This document shows positions 27,681-36,367 of a stretch of DNA of 64,000 bases, one piece after another (position 1 is the first letter of the stretch; each line of letters opens with the position of its first letter). This DNA is from Helicobacter labetoulli (lineage in GTDB: Bacteria; Campylobacterota; Campylobacteria; Campylobacterales; Helicobacteraceae). The notes beneath the pieces are model-generated. The model saw only the letters and a list, made by a program, of their open reading frames with translations. It was not told the DNA's origin and ran no database searches. Location of the stretch: assembly GCF_003670275.1 (NCBI RefSeq), contig NZ_QXJF01000012.1, positions 27,350-91,349 on the forward strand, written 5' to 3'. The position numbers and the translations under genes are program-made.

Positions 27681-29531
27681 CTATTTTGTGCTTATAGCAC
27701 TAGCAGAAGTTTTATCAATTTCACTGAAATTATAAGGCTTTGTATTTTTGTCAAGCTCTAAAAGTTCCTTTGGAGCTTCGCCATTAACTTCGTGATGTTT
27801 GTAGTATCGCTCACCCGCTGTGTGTCCATTGAGATCAATCTTATACACAATCTCGCCGGGATTAAACTTCTGAATCTCCTCAAAGCCAAGATTTGAAGTT
27901 TTAAAGTTTTTAATGCCATTTTGATTAGCAATTTCAACAAGCTTTGTTTGTCCCATACGAGCCATTTCTACCGCTTGAAGTAGCATACGACTCGCTTCCC
28001 TTGGATTGTGGAATCCTGTGGAGTTTTCCGCTCCAACAAAATCCCCTCGCATTTGCCCTCTTCTATGAAGTTCAAGTGGCTCGGCTAGTGCTTTTGAAAT
28101 TTTTGCATCATCTGGCTTGCCATCAGTTTGATATGCAGGAAGTTTGCCTAGCTCCTCACGCATTTTCTTAATATCAAAGATAAGGCTCACAGTTGCATAC
28201 TCTGCACTTCTTAAATCAAAGGCAACAGATTTTTGAATATCAGCAATTTGCTTTTTGAGATATTCTTCACTTTGAGTATGGCAAGTTTTACACGCGGAGT
28301 TAATATCAAAGAGTGGCGATGTAACATTGTGCTGCGTAACTTTCTTGCCACCTGCACCTTTAACATAAGGCATATGGCAATCCGCACAGCTCACGCCATT
28401 GGCTGCGTGCACCCCACCGCTAAACATCTCATACTCTGGGTGTTGAATCTTGATCATAGAGGCTTTAGTTTCTTTATGTGTCCAATCCTCTTTAAATATC
28501 GGTCGCACTGCATCATAGTGAGCATCAAACATCTCAATTCTAAAAGGCTCATCTTTTTTCCATGCACTCCAAGGGAATGTGAGATTAATGCCATCTACCT
28601 CTATTTCAGTAGCTTTATTACCATTTCTCCAATGCTCATACTCATCGTAAGTCTTTTGTGTGCCATTCCACCATTTTTGACTACTATCACTTGCGATGCT
28701 TTCTCCCATAACTTTAACCTTTTCGCCTGTGGGCTTAAAGTAGTATTCCACATGGCATTGCGCACAAACAAGTGTTCTCATCTCTTTTCTATCTGCTTTG
28801 ATACCTTGAACAGGATCTGTTTGATAGCCCCTATCCACAAGTGAATTAATAAGAGCTGGACGCACCACTCTTAGGCTCATATCATCAGGATTATGGCAGT
28901 CTGCACAGGTTACACCCATTCTCTTGCCTCCGTGTGGTCCGCCGTGTTCAGCAGAGCCTTCCTCTATACCATTGCGTGTAGGGACATTTTTAATCATTGT
29001 CCAGTATTTTGTGCTATTAAATGCGGTAAAGTCACCTTTAGCTACATTGTTGATAAGCCAAGGTGTCCAGCCGCTATGGCAGTTCATACACGCAGCAGGT
29101 TGTCCGCCAAATTTTGCAAATCCGTGTGCGTTTAAGAAATCTTTATTATTTCTTGCCGTATCCATTTGATCTACTTGAATCCAAAAATGCCCTCTCTCTT
29201 CATTCGCATCAAGGCTGAATGGATACCCTGCCCACAAAATTGTTAATTGCGGATAGCGGATAAGCTTTGAGTAGGCAAGATTCCCACCAAAATTTGTATA
29301 TTTTGGTGCTTCTGTCTCTACTTTGAGATACATATCAAGGTATTCTGGGAAGTTTTTACCCCAAAAGTCAAAAGTTGGATTCTCATCAGTTAGCTCTACA
29401 AGCTGCTTTGAGATAACCCCCGTATTTCCCGCCTGTTTTGATGAAATGTCTTGATTGAGCCATAAAAGCCCAACAATCACAACAACAGCTACAACAACAA
29501 GTATAGGTAGCATTCCTTTCTTTTTCTGCAT
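27681..29531 (-). CDS. nrfA: Ammonia-forming cytochrome c nitrite reductase, catalytic subunit
   Basis: The 616-residue protein has an N-terminal membrane/signal segment and five heme sites: CMNCH, CADCH, CAQCH, CADCH and CKTCH. It reduces nitrite to ammonia in the periplasm. The first site, where most NrfA proteins have CxxCK at the active-site heme, is CMNCH; this CxxCH form is known from Campylobacter-type NrfA. It is longer than the 478-residue E. coli protein. It lies downstream of nrfH, as in Wolinella and Campylobacter. Confidence 0.92.
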   Translation of the reverse strand: MQKKKGMLPILVVVAVVVIVGLLWLNQDISSKQAGNTGVISKQLVELTDENPTFDFWGKNFPEYLDMYLKVETEAPKYTNFGGNLAYSKLIRYPQLTILWAGYPFSLDANEERGHFWIQVDQMDTARNNKDFLNAHGFAKFGGQPAACMNCHSGWTPWLINNVAKGDFTAFNSTKYWTMIKNVPTRNGIEEGSAEHGGPHGGKRMGVTCADCHNPDDMSLRVVRPALINSLVDRGYQTDPVQGIKADRKEMRTLVCAQCHVEYYFKPTGEKVKVMGESIASDSSQKWWNGTQKTYDEYEHWRNGNKATEIEVDGINLTFPWSAWKKDEPFRIEMFDAHYDAVRPIFKEDWTHKETKASMIKIQHPEYEMFSGGVHAANGVSCADCHMPYVKGAGGKKVTQHNVTSPLFDINSACKTCHTQSEEYLKKQIADIQKSVAFDLRSAEYATVSLIFDIKKMREELGKLPAYQTDGKPDDAKISKALAEPLELHRRGQMRGDFVGAENSTGFHNPREASRMLLQAVEMARMGQTKLVEIANQNGIKNFKTSNLGFEEIQKFNPGEIVYKIDLNGHTAGERYYKHHEVNGEAPKELLELDKNTKPYNFSEIDKTSASAISTK

Positions 29532-29555
29532 TTTTTCCTCCTTTAGTAAGTTTAT

Positions 29556-30068
29556 TTAAAATCCGCGCTTATGCCCAACGCCTTCGTGGCAAGATACACA
29601 GCTTAAAGCACTGCTATCGTGTCCGGGTATGGTTGTGGGATTGACCGCATTTTGGACATATTCAATATGACATCGCACACAATTATCCTGCACCATTTGC
29701 TTACTTGCCTCGTTTGCACTAAGATTGGTTGGTAGAGATTCAAGCTCAAAAGTGAAAGCATAAGCGTGTCCTACACCACTTTTTGCTTTAGCAATCCATT
29801 TAGAAACAAATCCGTGTGGCAGGTGGCAGTCATTGCAAGTAGCCCTTGGTTGCCCTGCAATCTTTTGCGAGTGGGGCGCACTAAGATAGTCGCTATACAC
29901 CTCATTCATAATGTGGCAGTTATTGCACGCTTCTGAATCGTTGCTAAGATAGGACATTCCCTTTGCGTTGTAGAAAGTATAACACGCTAGGATAAGTATC
30001 ACAACAAGCAGAATGGCAAAAATGCTTGAGATGAGAGAGAAGGACTTTTTTTGTTGGCTTTGTTTCAA
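29556..30068 (-). CDS. nrfH: Tetraheme cytochrome c quinol dehydrogenase, NapC/NrfH type
   Basis: The 170-residue protein has one N-terminal membrane helix and four heme sites: CNNCH, CNDCH, CVRCH and CVSCH. It takes electrons from menaquinol and hands them to NrfA. The start codon is TTG at 30068, supported by AAGGAGG six bases upstream. A divergent region with an FNR-type site lies before it. Confidence 0.92.
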   Translation of the reverse strand: MKQSQQKKSFSLISSIFAILLVVILILACYTFYNAKGMSYLSNDSEACNNCHIMNEVYSDYLSAPHSQKIAGQPRATCNDCHLPHGFVSKWIAKAKSGVGHAYAFTFELESLPTNLSANEASKQMVQDNCVRCHIEYVQNAVNPTTIPGHDSSALSCVSCHEGVGHKRGF

Positions 30069-30135
30069 TAGACCCTCCTTAAGTTGTTGCCTTATTTGTG
30101 TTGTTGAGTGAGAATTTAAGAAAATACTCGCTAGA

Positions 30136-30141
30136 ATTTTA
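30136..30141 (-). promoter_or_regulatory. Promoter -10 element (TAAAAT) of nrfHA
   Basis: On the minus strand TAAAAT begins exactly 22 bases after the FNR-type box. This puts the centre of the box at -41.5 from the expected start near 30129, the standard class II spacing for an FNR/CRP activator. Confidence 0.5.
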
Positions 30142-30163
30142 TTATTATCATATTGAAAATGAT

Positions 30164-30177
30164 TTGATTTACATCAA
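30164..30177. promoter_or_regulatory. FNR/CRP-type binding site
   Basis: TTGATTTACATCAA is a perfect match to the FNR consensus TTGAT-N4-ATCAA. It is 96 bases before nrfH and 20 bases before pgeF. Its spacing to the nrfH -10 candidate fits activation, while for pgeF it would lie in or behind the promoter. Which CRP/FNR-family protein binds it cannot be told here. Confidence 0.65.
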
Positions 30178-30196
30178 AAATAAAGGAATAGGTGTT

Positions 30197-31060
30197 ATGT
30201 TTTTTTATACAAGTTTAGAATCTCCACTTTTTAAGAATGAAAATGTATGTTTTGCTTTGAGTGATAGGTATGGTGGAGTGAGTAAAGGGGTGTTTGATGG
30301 GCTAAATCTTGGCTATGGCGTGGGGGATTGCCAGCAAAGTGTAGATACAAATCATAGGCGTGTGAAAGAAGCGTTTGTAAAAACTTTTGGCAAGGCAGAT
30401 TCTAGGGTTGGGCTTGGGGTTTGTGCAGCTGGTGAGAATGGAATGGATAGAGATTTTACTAAAAATGTCCCTATGTTTTATTGTCAGCAGATTCATAGCA
30501 CAAAAAGTGTGGTTGTAGATGAGAATCTTGTTTCAAAATATGGGCGGTGTGATGGGAGGAGTATGTGTCTTGGGGAGGCAGATGCGATTATTACGCATTT
30601 GTCAAATGTGCTCATTTTTGTTATGGTGGCAGATTGCAACCCTATTTTGCTTTATGATAGGAAAAATGGGGTTGTGAGTGTGATACACGCTGGGCGTAAG
30701 GGTGTGTTTGATGGGATTTTGCCCTTTGTTTTTAAGCGTATGAGTGAAGTGTATGGCACGATGGTGGAGGATTGCTTGATGTATGTAGGGGCTTCTATTC
30801 GTTCTTGTTGTTATGAAGTGGGTGATGAGATACATAAACAAGCGGAGATTCTAGGATTTAATGATGTGTTTAGGGGGAAAAATCTTGACTTGATTGCGTG
30901 TCTCAAGCAGCAAAGTGAGAATCTGGGCTTAAATCCCAAACATATAGAGATAAGCCCCTTTTGCTCAAGTTGCGAAGAGGGGCTATACTCGTATAGGAGA
31001 GAGCATTCCACAGGGCGATTTGGGCTTTTAGTGATGCTAGCAGATAAAGATGGACACTAA
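30197..31060 (+). CDS. pgeF: Peptidoglycan editing factor, YfiH/laccase-domain family
   Basis: The 287-residue protein has the family signatures: CQQIHSTKSVVV near residue 95, VADCNPILLYD near 145, VIHAGRKGVFDGI near 163 and CSSCEEGLYSYRRE near the end. The histidines and cysteine bind zinc or copper. YfiH-type proteins remove wrong peptidoglycan precursors carrying serine. The ATG at 30197 is preferred; the open frame runs 33 codons further up, into the divergent promoter region. Confidence 0.82.
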   Translation: MFFYTSLESPLFKNENVCFALSDRYGGVSKGVFDGLNLGYGVGDCQQSVDTNHRRVKEAFVKTFGKADSRVGLGVCAAGENGMDRDFTKNVPMFYCQQIHSTKSVVVDENLVSKYGRCDGRSMCLGEADAIITHLSNVLIFVMVADCNPILLYDRKNGVVSVIHAGRKGVFDGILPFVFKRMSEVYGTMVEDCLMYVGASIRSCCYEVGDEIHKQAEILGFNDVFRGKNLDLIACLKQQSENLGLNPKHIEISPFCSSCEEGLYSYRREHSTGRFGLLVMLADKDGH

Positions 31061-31064
31061 AAGA

Positions 31065-31823
31065 TTAAATCCAATCTAAAAATACATTTTTTGCAGACTT
31101 ATCTTGTATGTTTTGTTTAAGTTTTGCTAGTTTTTTTGTCCCATCACTAAAGAATCTTTCGTGTGTCTCACAAGCAATATAGTCTATATGTTTATGCAAG
31201 TCTTGCTCTAATAAAGATTCCATAATATCAAATTCACTTCCTTCCACATCAAGCTTTAAAAAACCTATCTTGTTGTGCTTTGGCAAGATATGCTCTTTAA
31301 TATATTGACTTAAGTCAATGACTTCTACTTCATAGGATTTTTGTGTATTATCCGCACTTTCTACAATGCGATTTCCCTGCGATAGCTCACCACACTCATC
31401 AATTAAAAATTGCGTTTGGTAATTTCTATTTGAAACTGCTTGATTATGTAATATCACATTTGGATTATCTTTATATTTGTTTTGTAAAAAGGCAAAAAGA
31501 TATTTATTTGGCTCAAAGACATACACAATTGCACCGCAATGCAGGGCAACATCTGTAAATACGCCAATATGCCCGCCACAATCAATGCAGATTTCCCTTT
31601 GTATTTTCTCATTATTACCATAAGCATTACCATACACATACATTTGATGAAAAATCTTCCAATAATGCCTTGGCATATAGGCATTATGCATCATAATATC
31701 AAGTTTTCCTAAGCCATTTGGATCAGCTATCGCCCCAATAAGAAGTGTATTGAAATCTGTAATCCTTAACATATCTTTTTTGTTTACTGGTCTATTAAGT
31801 TTAAGTTTGTCCCAAAACCCCAT
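31065..31823 (-). CDS. FkbM-family methyltransferase
   Basis: The 252-residue protein has a SAM-binding motif I (CIDCGGHIGVFTDVAL near residue 79), VFEPNKYLFAFL as motif II and the FkbM LDVEGSEFDIMESL. These enzymes usually methylate sugars in surface glycans. It lies at the edge of a glycan gene cluster. AGGAGA precedes the ATG. An A14 tract (T14 on the coding strand) lies 35 bases upstream. The acceptor is unknown. Confidence 0.8.
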   Translation of the reverse strand: MGFWDKLKLNRPVNKKDMLRITDFNTLLIGAIADPNGLGKLDIMMHNAYMPRHYWKIFHQMYVYGNAYGNNEKIQREICIDCGGHIGVFTDVALHCGAIVYVFEPNKYLFAFLQNKYKDNPNVILHNQAVSNRNYQTQFLIDECGELSQGNRIVESADNTQKSYEVEVIDLSQYIKEHILPKHNKIGFLKLDVEGSEFDIMESLLEQDLHKHIDYIACETHERFFSDGTKKLAKLKQNIQDKSAKNVFLDWI

Positions 31824-31857
31824 ATAAAATCTCCTATGAAAAATTTTACAATCCTAC

Positions 31858-31871
31858 AAAAAAAAAAAAAA
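31858..31871 (+). repeat. A14/T14 tract upstream of the FkbM methyltransferase gene
   Basis: Fourteen T residues on the coding strand stand just upstream of TGTAAAAT, a -10-like sequence, and 35 bases before the start codon. Tract slippage could change promoter spacing. The rest of the 267-base gap to the next gene (to 32090) holds no gene I can see. Confidence 0.55.
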
Positions 31872-32090
31872 TGATTGGATAATTTTTAACCAATAACATA
31901 TATATCATCTTTGCACTTTGTGGAGGCAAAAAAATTGCAAACTCAAGTGTTTTTGAGCGTAAAGGTTGATTGTTCTTCGTGAGATAAGAGAGATATCTTG
32001 TAAAAAGAAAAGCAAGATAAACTCTTTTGTTAAACTTGGTAAGTATTTAGAATCTTATAACTGGGTTACCATTATTGGTGTTAAGTTTGT

Positions 32091-33056
32091 TTATTCTTTG
32101 GTTTCAAAATCCTTGCAAGTATGCAAGGGCAAATGCTTTATGGCTTTAAGTCTTTCATCTCCTTGCAAAAATGAAAGATTGCCAAATATGTCGCGACTTT
32201 GCCTTGCGTGGTGCGTGAAGCAATACTCTTGCAAAGGGGCAGTGGTAAATGCAAGTTTAGATTCTAGGCTTTCGTGGATAAAAAATACATTTGTCCCGCT
32301 AGAATCCGCCCCCACAAACACATATCCTTTCTTTTTGCCAAGTGCGATTAAAGCCTTTATACTTGCACCAAAATATAACCCACTATGATGCACACTAAAT
32401 CGCTCAAAATCCGCCCTGTATGGCACACTGACACTAAGATTTTCCCCAAATATCGCATTATACTCCACCACCACGATAGCAGGTTTTACACACTCTATGG
32501 CTTCCCATACAAAATAATCCACCCCGTCAATATCAATGCTTAAAATAGCGATATTATCTAGCTTTCTAGAATCTAACCATTGCTTGATTAGAGTGTTTAT
32601 ATTATCCTTTGTGATAAAAGCACATTGTGCCTCTAAATCGTGCTTCCAATATATATCATCTTGTTTGATAGATTCAATATGTATCGCACTTCCATCCATA
32701 ATAAATCCCATAAAATTCCGCTTTTTCAAAAGATAGCGAGTGTTGGATTCTGTATAATCTTGCACTCCAAATTCTACAAAAGCACGAGGATATGAAGAGT
32801 GTGGAACATCTAGCTCTAAAGCTTCAATCAGTAAATCCAAGATTCCATCCTCTCCATTTTGCGAATATGCACTAAACTCAAAATCACGAATATCTACTTG
32901 CCCCCCCCCCCCTATTATTTGCTGTCTATAAAGCTGTTTATGTTGGGTTGATAGGAGATTTGCGTGTAGCATAGTTGATTTATCAAGCTTAGAATCTAGC
33001 CCACTGGTGAAGTAGATTCTCAACTTTTTTAATATTTTTTTAAGAATTTTTTTCAT
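32091..33056 (-). CDS. FkbM-like methyltransferase with in-frame G12 tract
   Basis: The 321-residue protein starts with a basic segment (MKKILKKILKKLRIYF). It carries FVEFGVQDYTESNTRYLL at about 90, where a SAM-binding loop would be, and ILSIDIDGVDYFVWEAIE near 170, close to the FkbM D-V-E-G pattern. Twelve G residues encode four glycines at about residues 49-52, in frame in this copy. A one-base change would stop it early. It overlaps the methyltransferase gene upstream by 17 bases. Acceptor unknown; a glycan is likely from context. Confidence 0.7.
   Translation of the reverse strand: MKKILKKILKKLRIYFTSGLDSKLDKSTMLHANLLSTQHKQLYRQQIIGGGGQVDIRDFEFSAYSQNGEDGILDLLIEALELDVPHSSYPRAFVEFGVQDYTESNTRYLLKKRNFMGFIMDGSAIHIESIKQDDIYWKHDLEAQCAFITKDNINTLIKQWLDSRKLDNIAILSIDIDGVDYFVWEAIECVKPAIVVVEYNAIFGENLSVSVPYRADFERFSVHHSGLYFGASIKALIALGKKKGYVFVGADSSGTNVFFIHESLESKLAFTTAPLQEYCFTHHARQSRDIFGNLSFLQGDERLKAIKHLPLHTCKDFETKE
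32901..32912 (-). repeat. G12 contingency tract in the FkbM-like gene
   Basis: Twelve G residues on the coding strand, 12 being a multiple of three codons, keep the gene in frame (ON). Loss or gain of one G would shift the frame before the catalytic domain. Confidence 0.85.
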
Positions 33057-33810
33057 TGCTGCTCCTTTTTGGTTGGTAGGCTAGGGCTTTTATCTCATAG
33101 CTGAAAATCTGCGGACTTGGTGCGTGGAAAGCACTATTTGTTATACGATTCCAAAAGGCAAAGTTAAGTTTGTAGAGTTGTAAAAAGATCTTGCGGATAA
33201 TTCTTTTTACACCTTTTGTCCCTGCAAGAGCATCTTGATCTATGATGTCTATGTGGGTAAAGCCTGCCATTTTTAGCACATATATCAAGCTTCCAGCGGT
33301 AAAGAGTGTATTGTGAGTAAAATCTTCATACGCCCAGTAGCAGCCTGTATGGCTTTGGGCATTTGGCACTGCTATAAACATTTTTCCGCCTTCTTTCAAA
33401 ATATGCTTCCTAAAATGAGCTAGGATCTCTACCACGCGCTCCTTTGGTAAATGCTCTAAAATATGTGTCGCAATCACTAGGTCAAACTTCTCCTGTGGTC
33501 TAAAATCTATAATATTTTCACACACCATAGATTCTATCCCTAAGCTTTGCACATAGGCAATGGCGTGTGGGTTGATGTCAATCCCAAGCAAGTAGGGCTT
33601 ACTAGAGTTATTTCGCCCCCCCCCGCTAGAATCTATAAAGTTATAATTATGCTCTTTGATTGCTAAAAGATTTTGCCCAAAGCCACAGCCAAAATCTAAG
33701 ATTCTAGCGTTTTTTGGTAGTTGGCAAATCGCTTCCTTAAAATACGCAGGCAACTTTGCTTCCTTGTAGGTCTCTGGGCTCACGCCCCTTGCTTCAAAAT
33801 ATTCACTCAT
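33040..33810 (-). CDS. Class I SAM-dependent methyltransferase with in-frame G9 tract
   Basis: The 256-residue protein has motif I (ARILDFGCGFGQNLLAI near residue 36), LLGIDINPHAIAYV as motif II, DLVIATHILEHLP near 113 and a UbiG/COQ5-like fold. Between motifs I and II an inserted stretch (NFIDSSGGGRNNSSKP) carries the G9 tract, encoding three glycines in frame. Start is coupled to the glycosyltransferase upstream (four-base overlap). Target unknown; the neighbours suggest a surface sugar. Confidence 0.75.
   Translation of the reverse strand: MSEYFEARGVSPETYKEAKLPAYFKEAICQLPKNARILDFGCGFGQNLLAIKEHNYNFIDSSGGGRNNSSKPYLLGIDINPHAIAYVQSLGIESMVCENIIDFRPQEKFDLVIATHILEHLPKERVVEILAHFRKHILKEGGKMFIAVPNAQSHTGCYWAYEDFTHNTLFTAGSLIYVLKMAGFTHIDIIDQDALAGTKGVKRIIRKIFLQLYKLNFAFWNRITNSAFHAPSPQIFSYEIKALAYQPKRSSNEKNS
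33616..33624 (-). repeat. G9 contingency tract in the class I methyltransferase gene
   Basis: Nine G residues on the coding strand encode three glycines between SAM motifs I and II. The gene is in frame (ON) in this copy. The tract sits in a poorly conserved insertion, where added residues are tolerated. Confidence 0.8.
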
Positions 33811-35201
33811 TGTTGCTCCTTTGTGTAGATTTGCTCTATGACATCAATAACCTGCTTAGGCTGTATGTCGTTAATATCAAGTGTGCTTTTGTAGGCAAAG
33901 GCATTGCTTAACTCCTTGTATCTGGCGTAATTTGCCGTGATAAAGGGGTGCAACACAGGGTAGTATTTATCCCTTATCTCTTTAGGATAGGGGATAAATC
34001 TACCCAAATGGTTGCCGTTAGACACGACGACAATTATCGTCGTGTCTAACAAGGCACATAAATGCACCACGCTTGTTTCATTCGAAACAAGCAGGTTGCC
34101 GTTATACACGAGAAATGCCAAATCCACCAAAGTAGTTTTCCCCGCTAAATTACATAGGGATTGCCCACACCCTTTTGCTATGGGTTGTAAAATTTGCGTG
34201 AGTTTTGCTCCAGATTCCCTATCCGCACTCCCTCCGCATATAAGGATATTGTGCTTGTAGTTTTGCATAAGATATGCTCCAACTTCTGCAAAATGCTCTA
34301 TGCTCCATTGGCGATATTTTGCACTTGCCCCTATGAATAACACGCTATAAGGCTTTTTGGTGGGTATTGCTCGTGTGGGTGGGTAGTGGAGATGAAGCTT
34401 TGGAGAAGTCTCAAGGGGCTTTTGTAATACATACTCAAAAAACTCTTTATTACGATAAAACTCAAATATAATATCCTTGGTGCTTGGTGTTAGGGTTGTG
34501 TAGATTCTATCGTGGCGTGTTTTTTTGCGTGGAGAGAGATTGACATCATCGCCTTGTGGAGCGATTTTGTTTAGGGCATTGATATGTGAAGCAAGGGTGG
34601 TATTGAGCTTGTCGCGAGAATGCACGGGGTTTATGAGTAGCTCATAGCCTATTTGCTTGATTTGGCGTAGGATTGTAATTTTCTTATAAATATGTTTTGT
34701 TTGAAAATGTGCTGTGTTAATCCAAATGCAATTATCACAATATGATGAGTCAAAATACTCATACAAGGGCTTCCACGCACTATTGCCAATAAGTGTGATG
34801 TGGTAGTTAGGATAGGCTTTTCTCACTTCACTTAAAAAGGCACGAAAAAGCAGGTAATCCCCTATGGCATCAGTGCGGAGAATGACAAGTGATTGTGGCG
34901 TGCAGATGCGTTTGGGTGTGAAAGTTAAGATTTTGATAGATAGCTCTATAATGGGTGACAAAACCGAACGCAGAATGAGTTTTAGCATTGTGCCATAAGT
35001 CTCAATAAGAGATTGATTAATAATTTTTGTATGATTTTGAAAGAGTTTATGAAATATGGAGCATAGCTGAATCCTCGTGCAATTTAGACATAGAGTTTGT
35101 ATCACAAAACTTGCACATGCTTTTGGTAATATTTTGTGTAGTCTAATACAAGCTCTACCAGCTCCACCATCATCTTGACTAACAAGGTGTATAATTCTCA
35201 C
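33807..35201 (-). CDS. GT9-family glycosyltransferase with a GT4-like N-terminal piece
   Basis: The 464-residue protein has a heptosyltransferase-like (GT9) body from about residue 105: SLVILRTDAIGDYLLFRAF, later VLFIGASAKYRQWS and SNETSVVHLCALLDTT. Its first 25 residues (IIHLVSQDDGGAGRACIRLH) instead look like the start of a GT4 glycosyltransferase. The start is GTG 35201, with GGGAG nine bases upstream. Residues about 30-100 match neither. It may be a fusion made by recombination. It probably adds heptose or a related sugar to LPS. Confidence 0.7.
   Translation of the reverse strand: MRIIHLVSQDDGGAGRACIRLHKILPKACASFVIQTLCLNCTRIQLCSIFHKLFQNHTKIINQSLIETYGTMLKLILRSVLSPIIELSIKILTFTPKRICTPQSLVILRTDAIGDYLLFRAFLSEVRKAYPNYHITLIGNSAWKPLYEYFDSSYCDNCIWINTAHFQTKHIYKKITILRQIKQIGYELLINPVHSRDKLNTTLASHINALNKIAPQGDDVNLSPRKKTRHDRIYTTLTPSTKDIIFEFYRNKEFFEYVLQKPLETSPKLHLHYPPTRAIPTKKPYSVLFIGASAKYRQWSIEHFAEVGAYLMQNYKHNILICGGSADRESGAKLTQILQPIAKGCGQSLCNLAGKTTLVDLAFLVYNGNLLVSNETSVVHLCALLDTTIIVVVSNGNHLGRFIPYPKEIRDKYYPVLHPFITANYARYKELSNAFAYKSTLDINDIQPKQVIDVIEQIYTKEQQ
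34017..34050. repeat. 14-bp perfect inverted repeat inside the GT9 gene
   Basis: GTTAGACACGACGA and its exact reverse complement flank CAATTA. It encodes the end of the sugar-nucleotide-binding motif (LLDTTIIVVVSN). A second hairpin lies 20 bases away. Such perfect symmetry in coding DNA is unusual. Confidence 0.8.
34071..34092. repeat. 9-bp perfect inverted repeat inside the GT9 gene
   Basis: GCTTGTTTC and GAAACAAGC flank ATTC, encoding part of LLVSNETSVV. It lies just upstream (in + coordinates downstream) of the 14-bp repeat. The sequence GGTTGCCGTTA also occurs twice here (34010 and 34094). Confidence 0.75.
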
Positions 35202-35293
35202 TTGCGTAGCTCCCAAATAAAGTTTAGTTTCAATTCAGATCAATCATAAAACAGCACAATCTACAATAATTTTCTAAATTTGTCTTTGTGAAG

Positions 35294-35370
35294 TGGTACG
35301 CCCAAGAGGATTCGAACCTCTGACCTACGGCTTAGAAGGCCGTTGCTCTATCCAGCTGAGCTATGAGCGC
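35294..35370 (-). tRNA. tRNA-Arg (anticodon TCT)
   Basis: The 77-base cloverleaf reads GCGCTCATAGCTCAGCTGGA at the 5' end, has anticodon TCT in the loop CTTCTAA, the T loop GGTTCGAATCC and an encoded CCA end. It is the last of three clustered minus-strand tRNA genes. Confidence 0.95.
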
Positions 35371-35436
35371 ACATCTATTCTCGTGTTGCTTCAAAAGGCT
35401 TAGACATTAAAAAAGCCAAATGCTTAAGACAAACCT

Positions 35437-35513
<77 letters not shown>

Positions 35514-35582
35514 TCAAACTAACACCACTATTGCAAAAGTGCTAGAAAATATGTGAAAACCCTGTGAGTTAAATTAAAGAAG

Positions 35583-35657
35583 TGGCTGGGGTAAAAGGAT
35601 TCGAACCTCTGAATGCCTGGACCAAAACCAGGTGCCTTACCGCTTGGCGATACCCCA
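35583..35657 (-). tRNA. tRNA-Gln (anticodon TTG)
   Basis: The 75-base gene starts TGGGGTATCGCCAAGCGGTA, carries TTG in CCTGGTTTTGGTCCAGG and ends with encoded CCA. It is the first of the three tRNA genes on the minus strand; 0.2 kb of AT-rich DNA upstream should hold the promoter. Confidence 0.95.
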
Positions 35658-35761
35658 ATGAAAAACGAGGTGCAATTCTAGCGAGTTTGTTGCGATTTGT
35701 CAAGAGATGGAAATCACTCATAATAAACGCGGAGATTTTTGATGTTTTTTGTGAAGTTTGA

Positions 35762-35787
35762 TGAGTGCTACCTTGAGTGCTACCTTG
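35762..35787. repeat. 12-bp tandem repeat, two copies
   Basis: TGAGTGCTACCT occurs twice in tandem (plus two bases) between tRNA-Gln and dps. No function is evident. Confidence 0.7.
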
Positions 35788-35921
35788 GTAACTTGATTTT
35801 ATATTTACCATAGGTTAGCCCCATTATTTTACAATCAATTCTATTCCTTGGAGAAACAATAGTGGTGATTTTAGCCATCATTTGTGTCAAGGAAAATTTA
35901 ATTAAAAAAAGGAAAGTAACT

Positions 35922-36359
35922 ATGAGTAAAGTGGTGGAACTTCTAAAACAGATTCAAGCAGATGCATCGGTATTTTATGTCAAGGTGCATAATTTTCATT
36001 GGAATGTGAAGGGTATGGATTTTCACCCTACACATAAGGCAACGCAAGAGATTTATGAGCAGTTTGCTGATGTTTTTGATGATGTAGCAGAGCGTGTATT
36101 GCAGCTTGGCGGAATGCCTTATGTAACGGTTAGCGATATGCTGAAAGCAGCAAAAATTAAAGAGGAGAGCAAAACAAGCTTTAATTCAAAGGAAATTGCT
36201 CAGGCAGTTTTGGCTGATTATGAGTATTTTCTCAAGCTTTTTGTGGAGCTTTCAGCCCAAGCAGATAGCCAAGGGGATAAGGTCAGTGCAGCGTATGCTG
36301 ATGATAAAACAGGAGAGCTACAAAAAGCAATTTGGATGCTAAAATCTCAACTTGCATAG
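35922..36359 (+). CDS. dps: Dps-family DNA-protecting ferritin-like protein
   Basis: The 145-residue protein has the Dps ferroxidase site with HNFHWNVKGMDFHPTHKATQ near residue 25 and EQFADVFDDVAERV near 48, which supply the histidine, aspartate and glutamate iron ligands between subunits. It stores iron and shields DNA from peroxide; the H. pylori homologue is NapA. ATG 35922 has AAAGGAAAG upstream; 20 more codons are open but atypical. A strong hairpin follows the stop. Confidence 0.92.
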   Translation: MSKVVELLKQIQADASVFYVKVHNFHWNVKGMDFHPTHKATQEIYEQFADVFDDVAERVLQLGGMPYVTVSDMLKAAKIKEESKTSFNSKEIAQAVLADYEYFLKLFVELSAQADSQGDKVSAAYADDKTGELQKAIWMLKSQLA

Positions 36360-36367
36360 GTTTGATA

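Noticed and set aside
28233..28844. Plus-strand ORF of 203 codons opposite nrfA
   Set aside because: It is a shadow of nrfA, whose minus-strand frame carries five heme motifs.
27681..29531. Missing CxxCK heme motif as a defect in NrfA
   Set aside because: The CxxCH variant at the first heme is known from Campylobacter-type NrfA, so it is not a new defect.
35569..35811. Minus-strand ORF of 80 codons around tRNA-Gln
   Set aside because: It reads through the tRNA gene and a tandem repeat and looks random.
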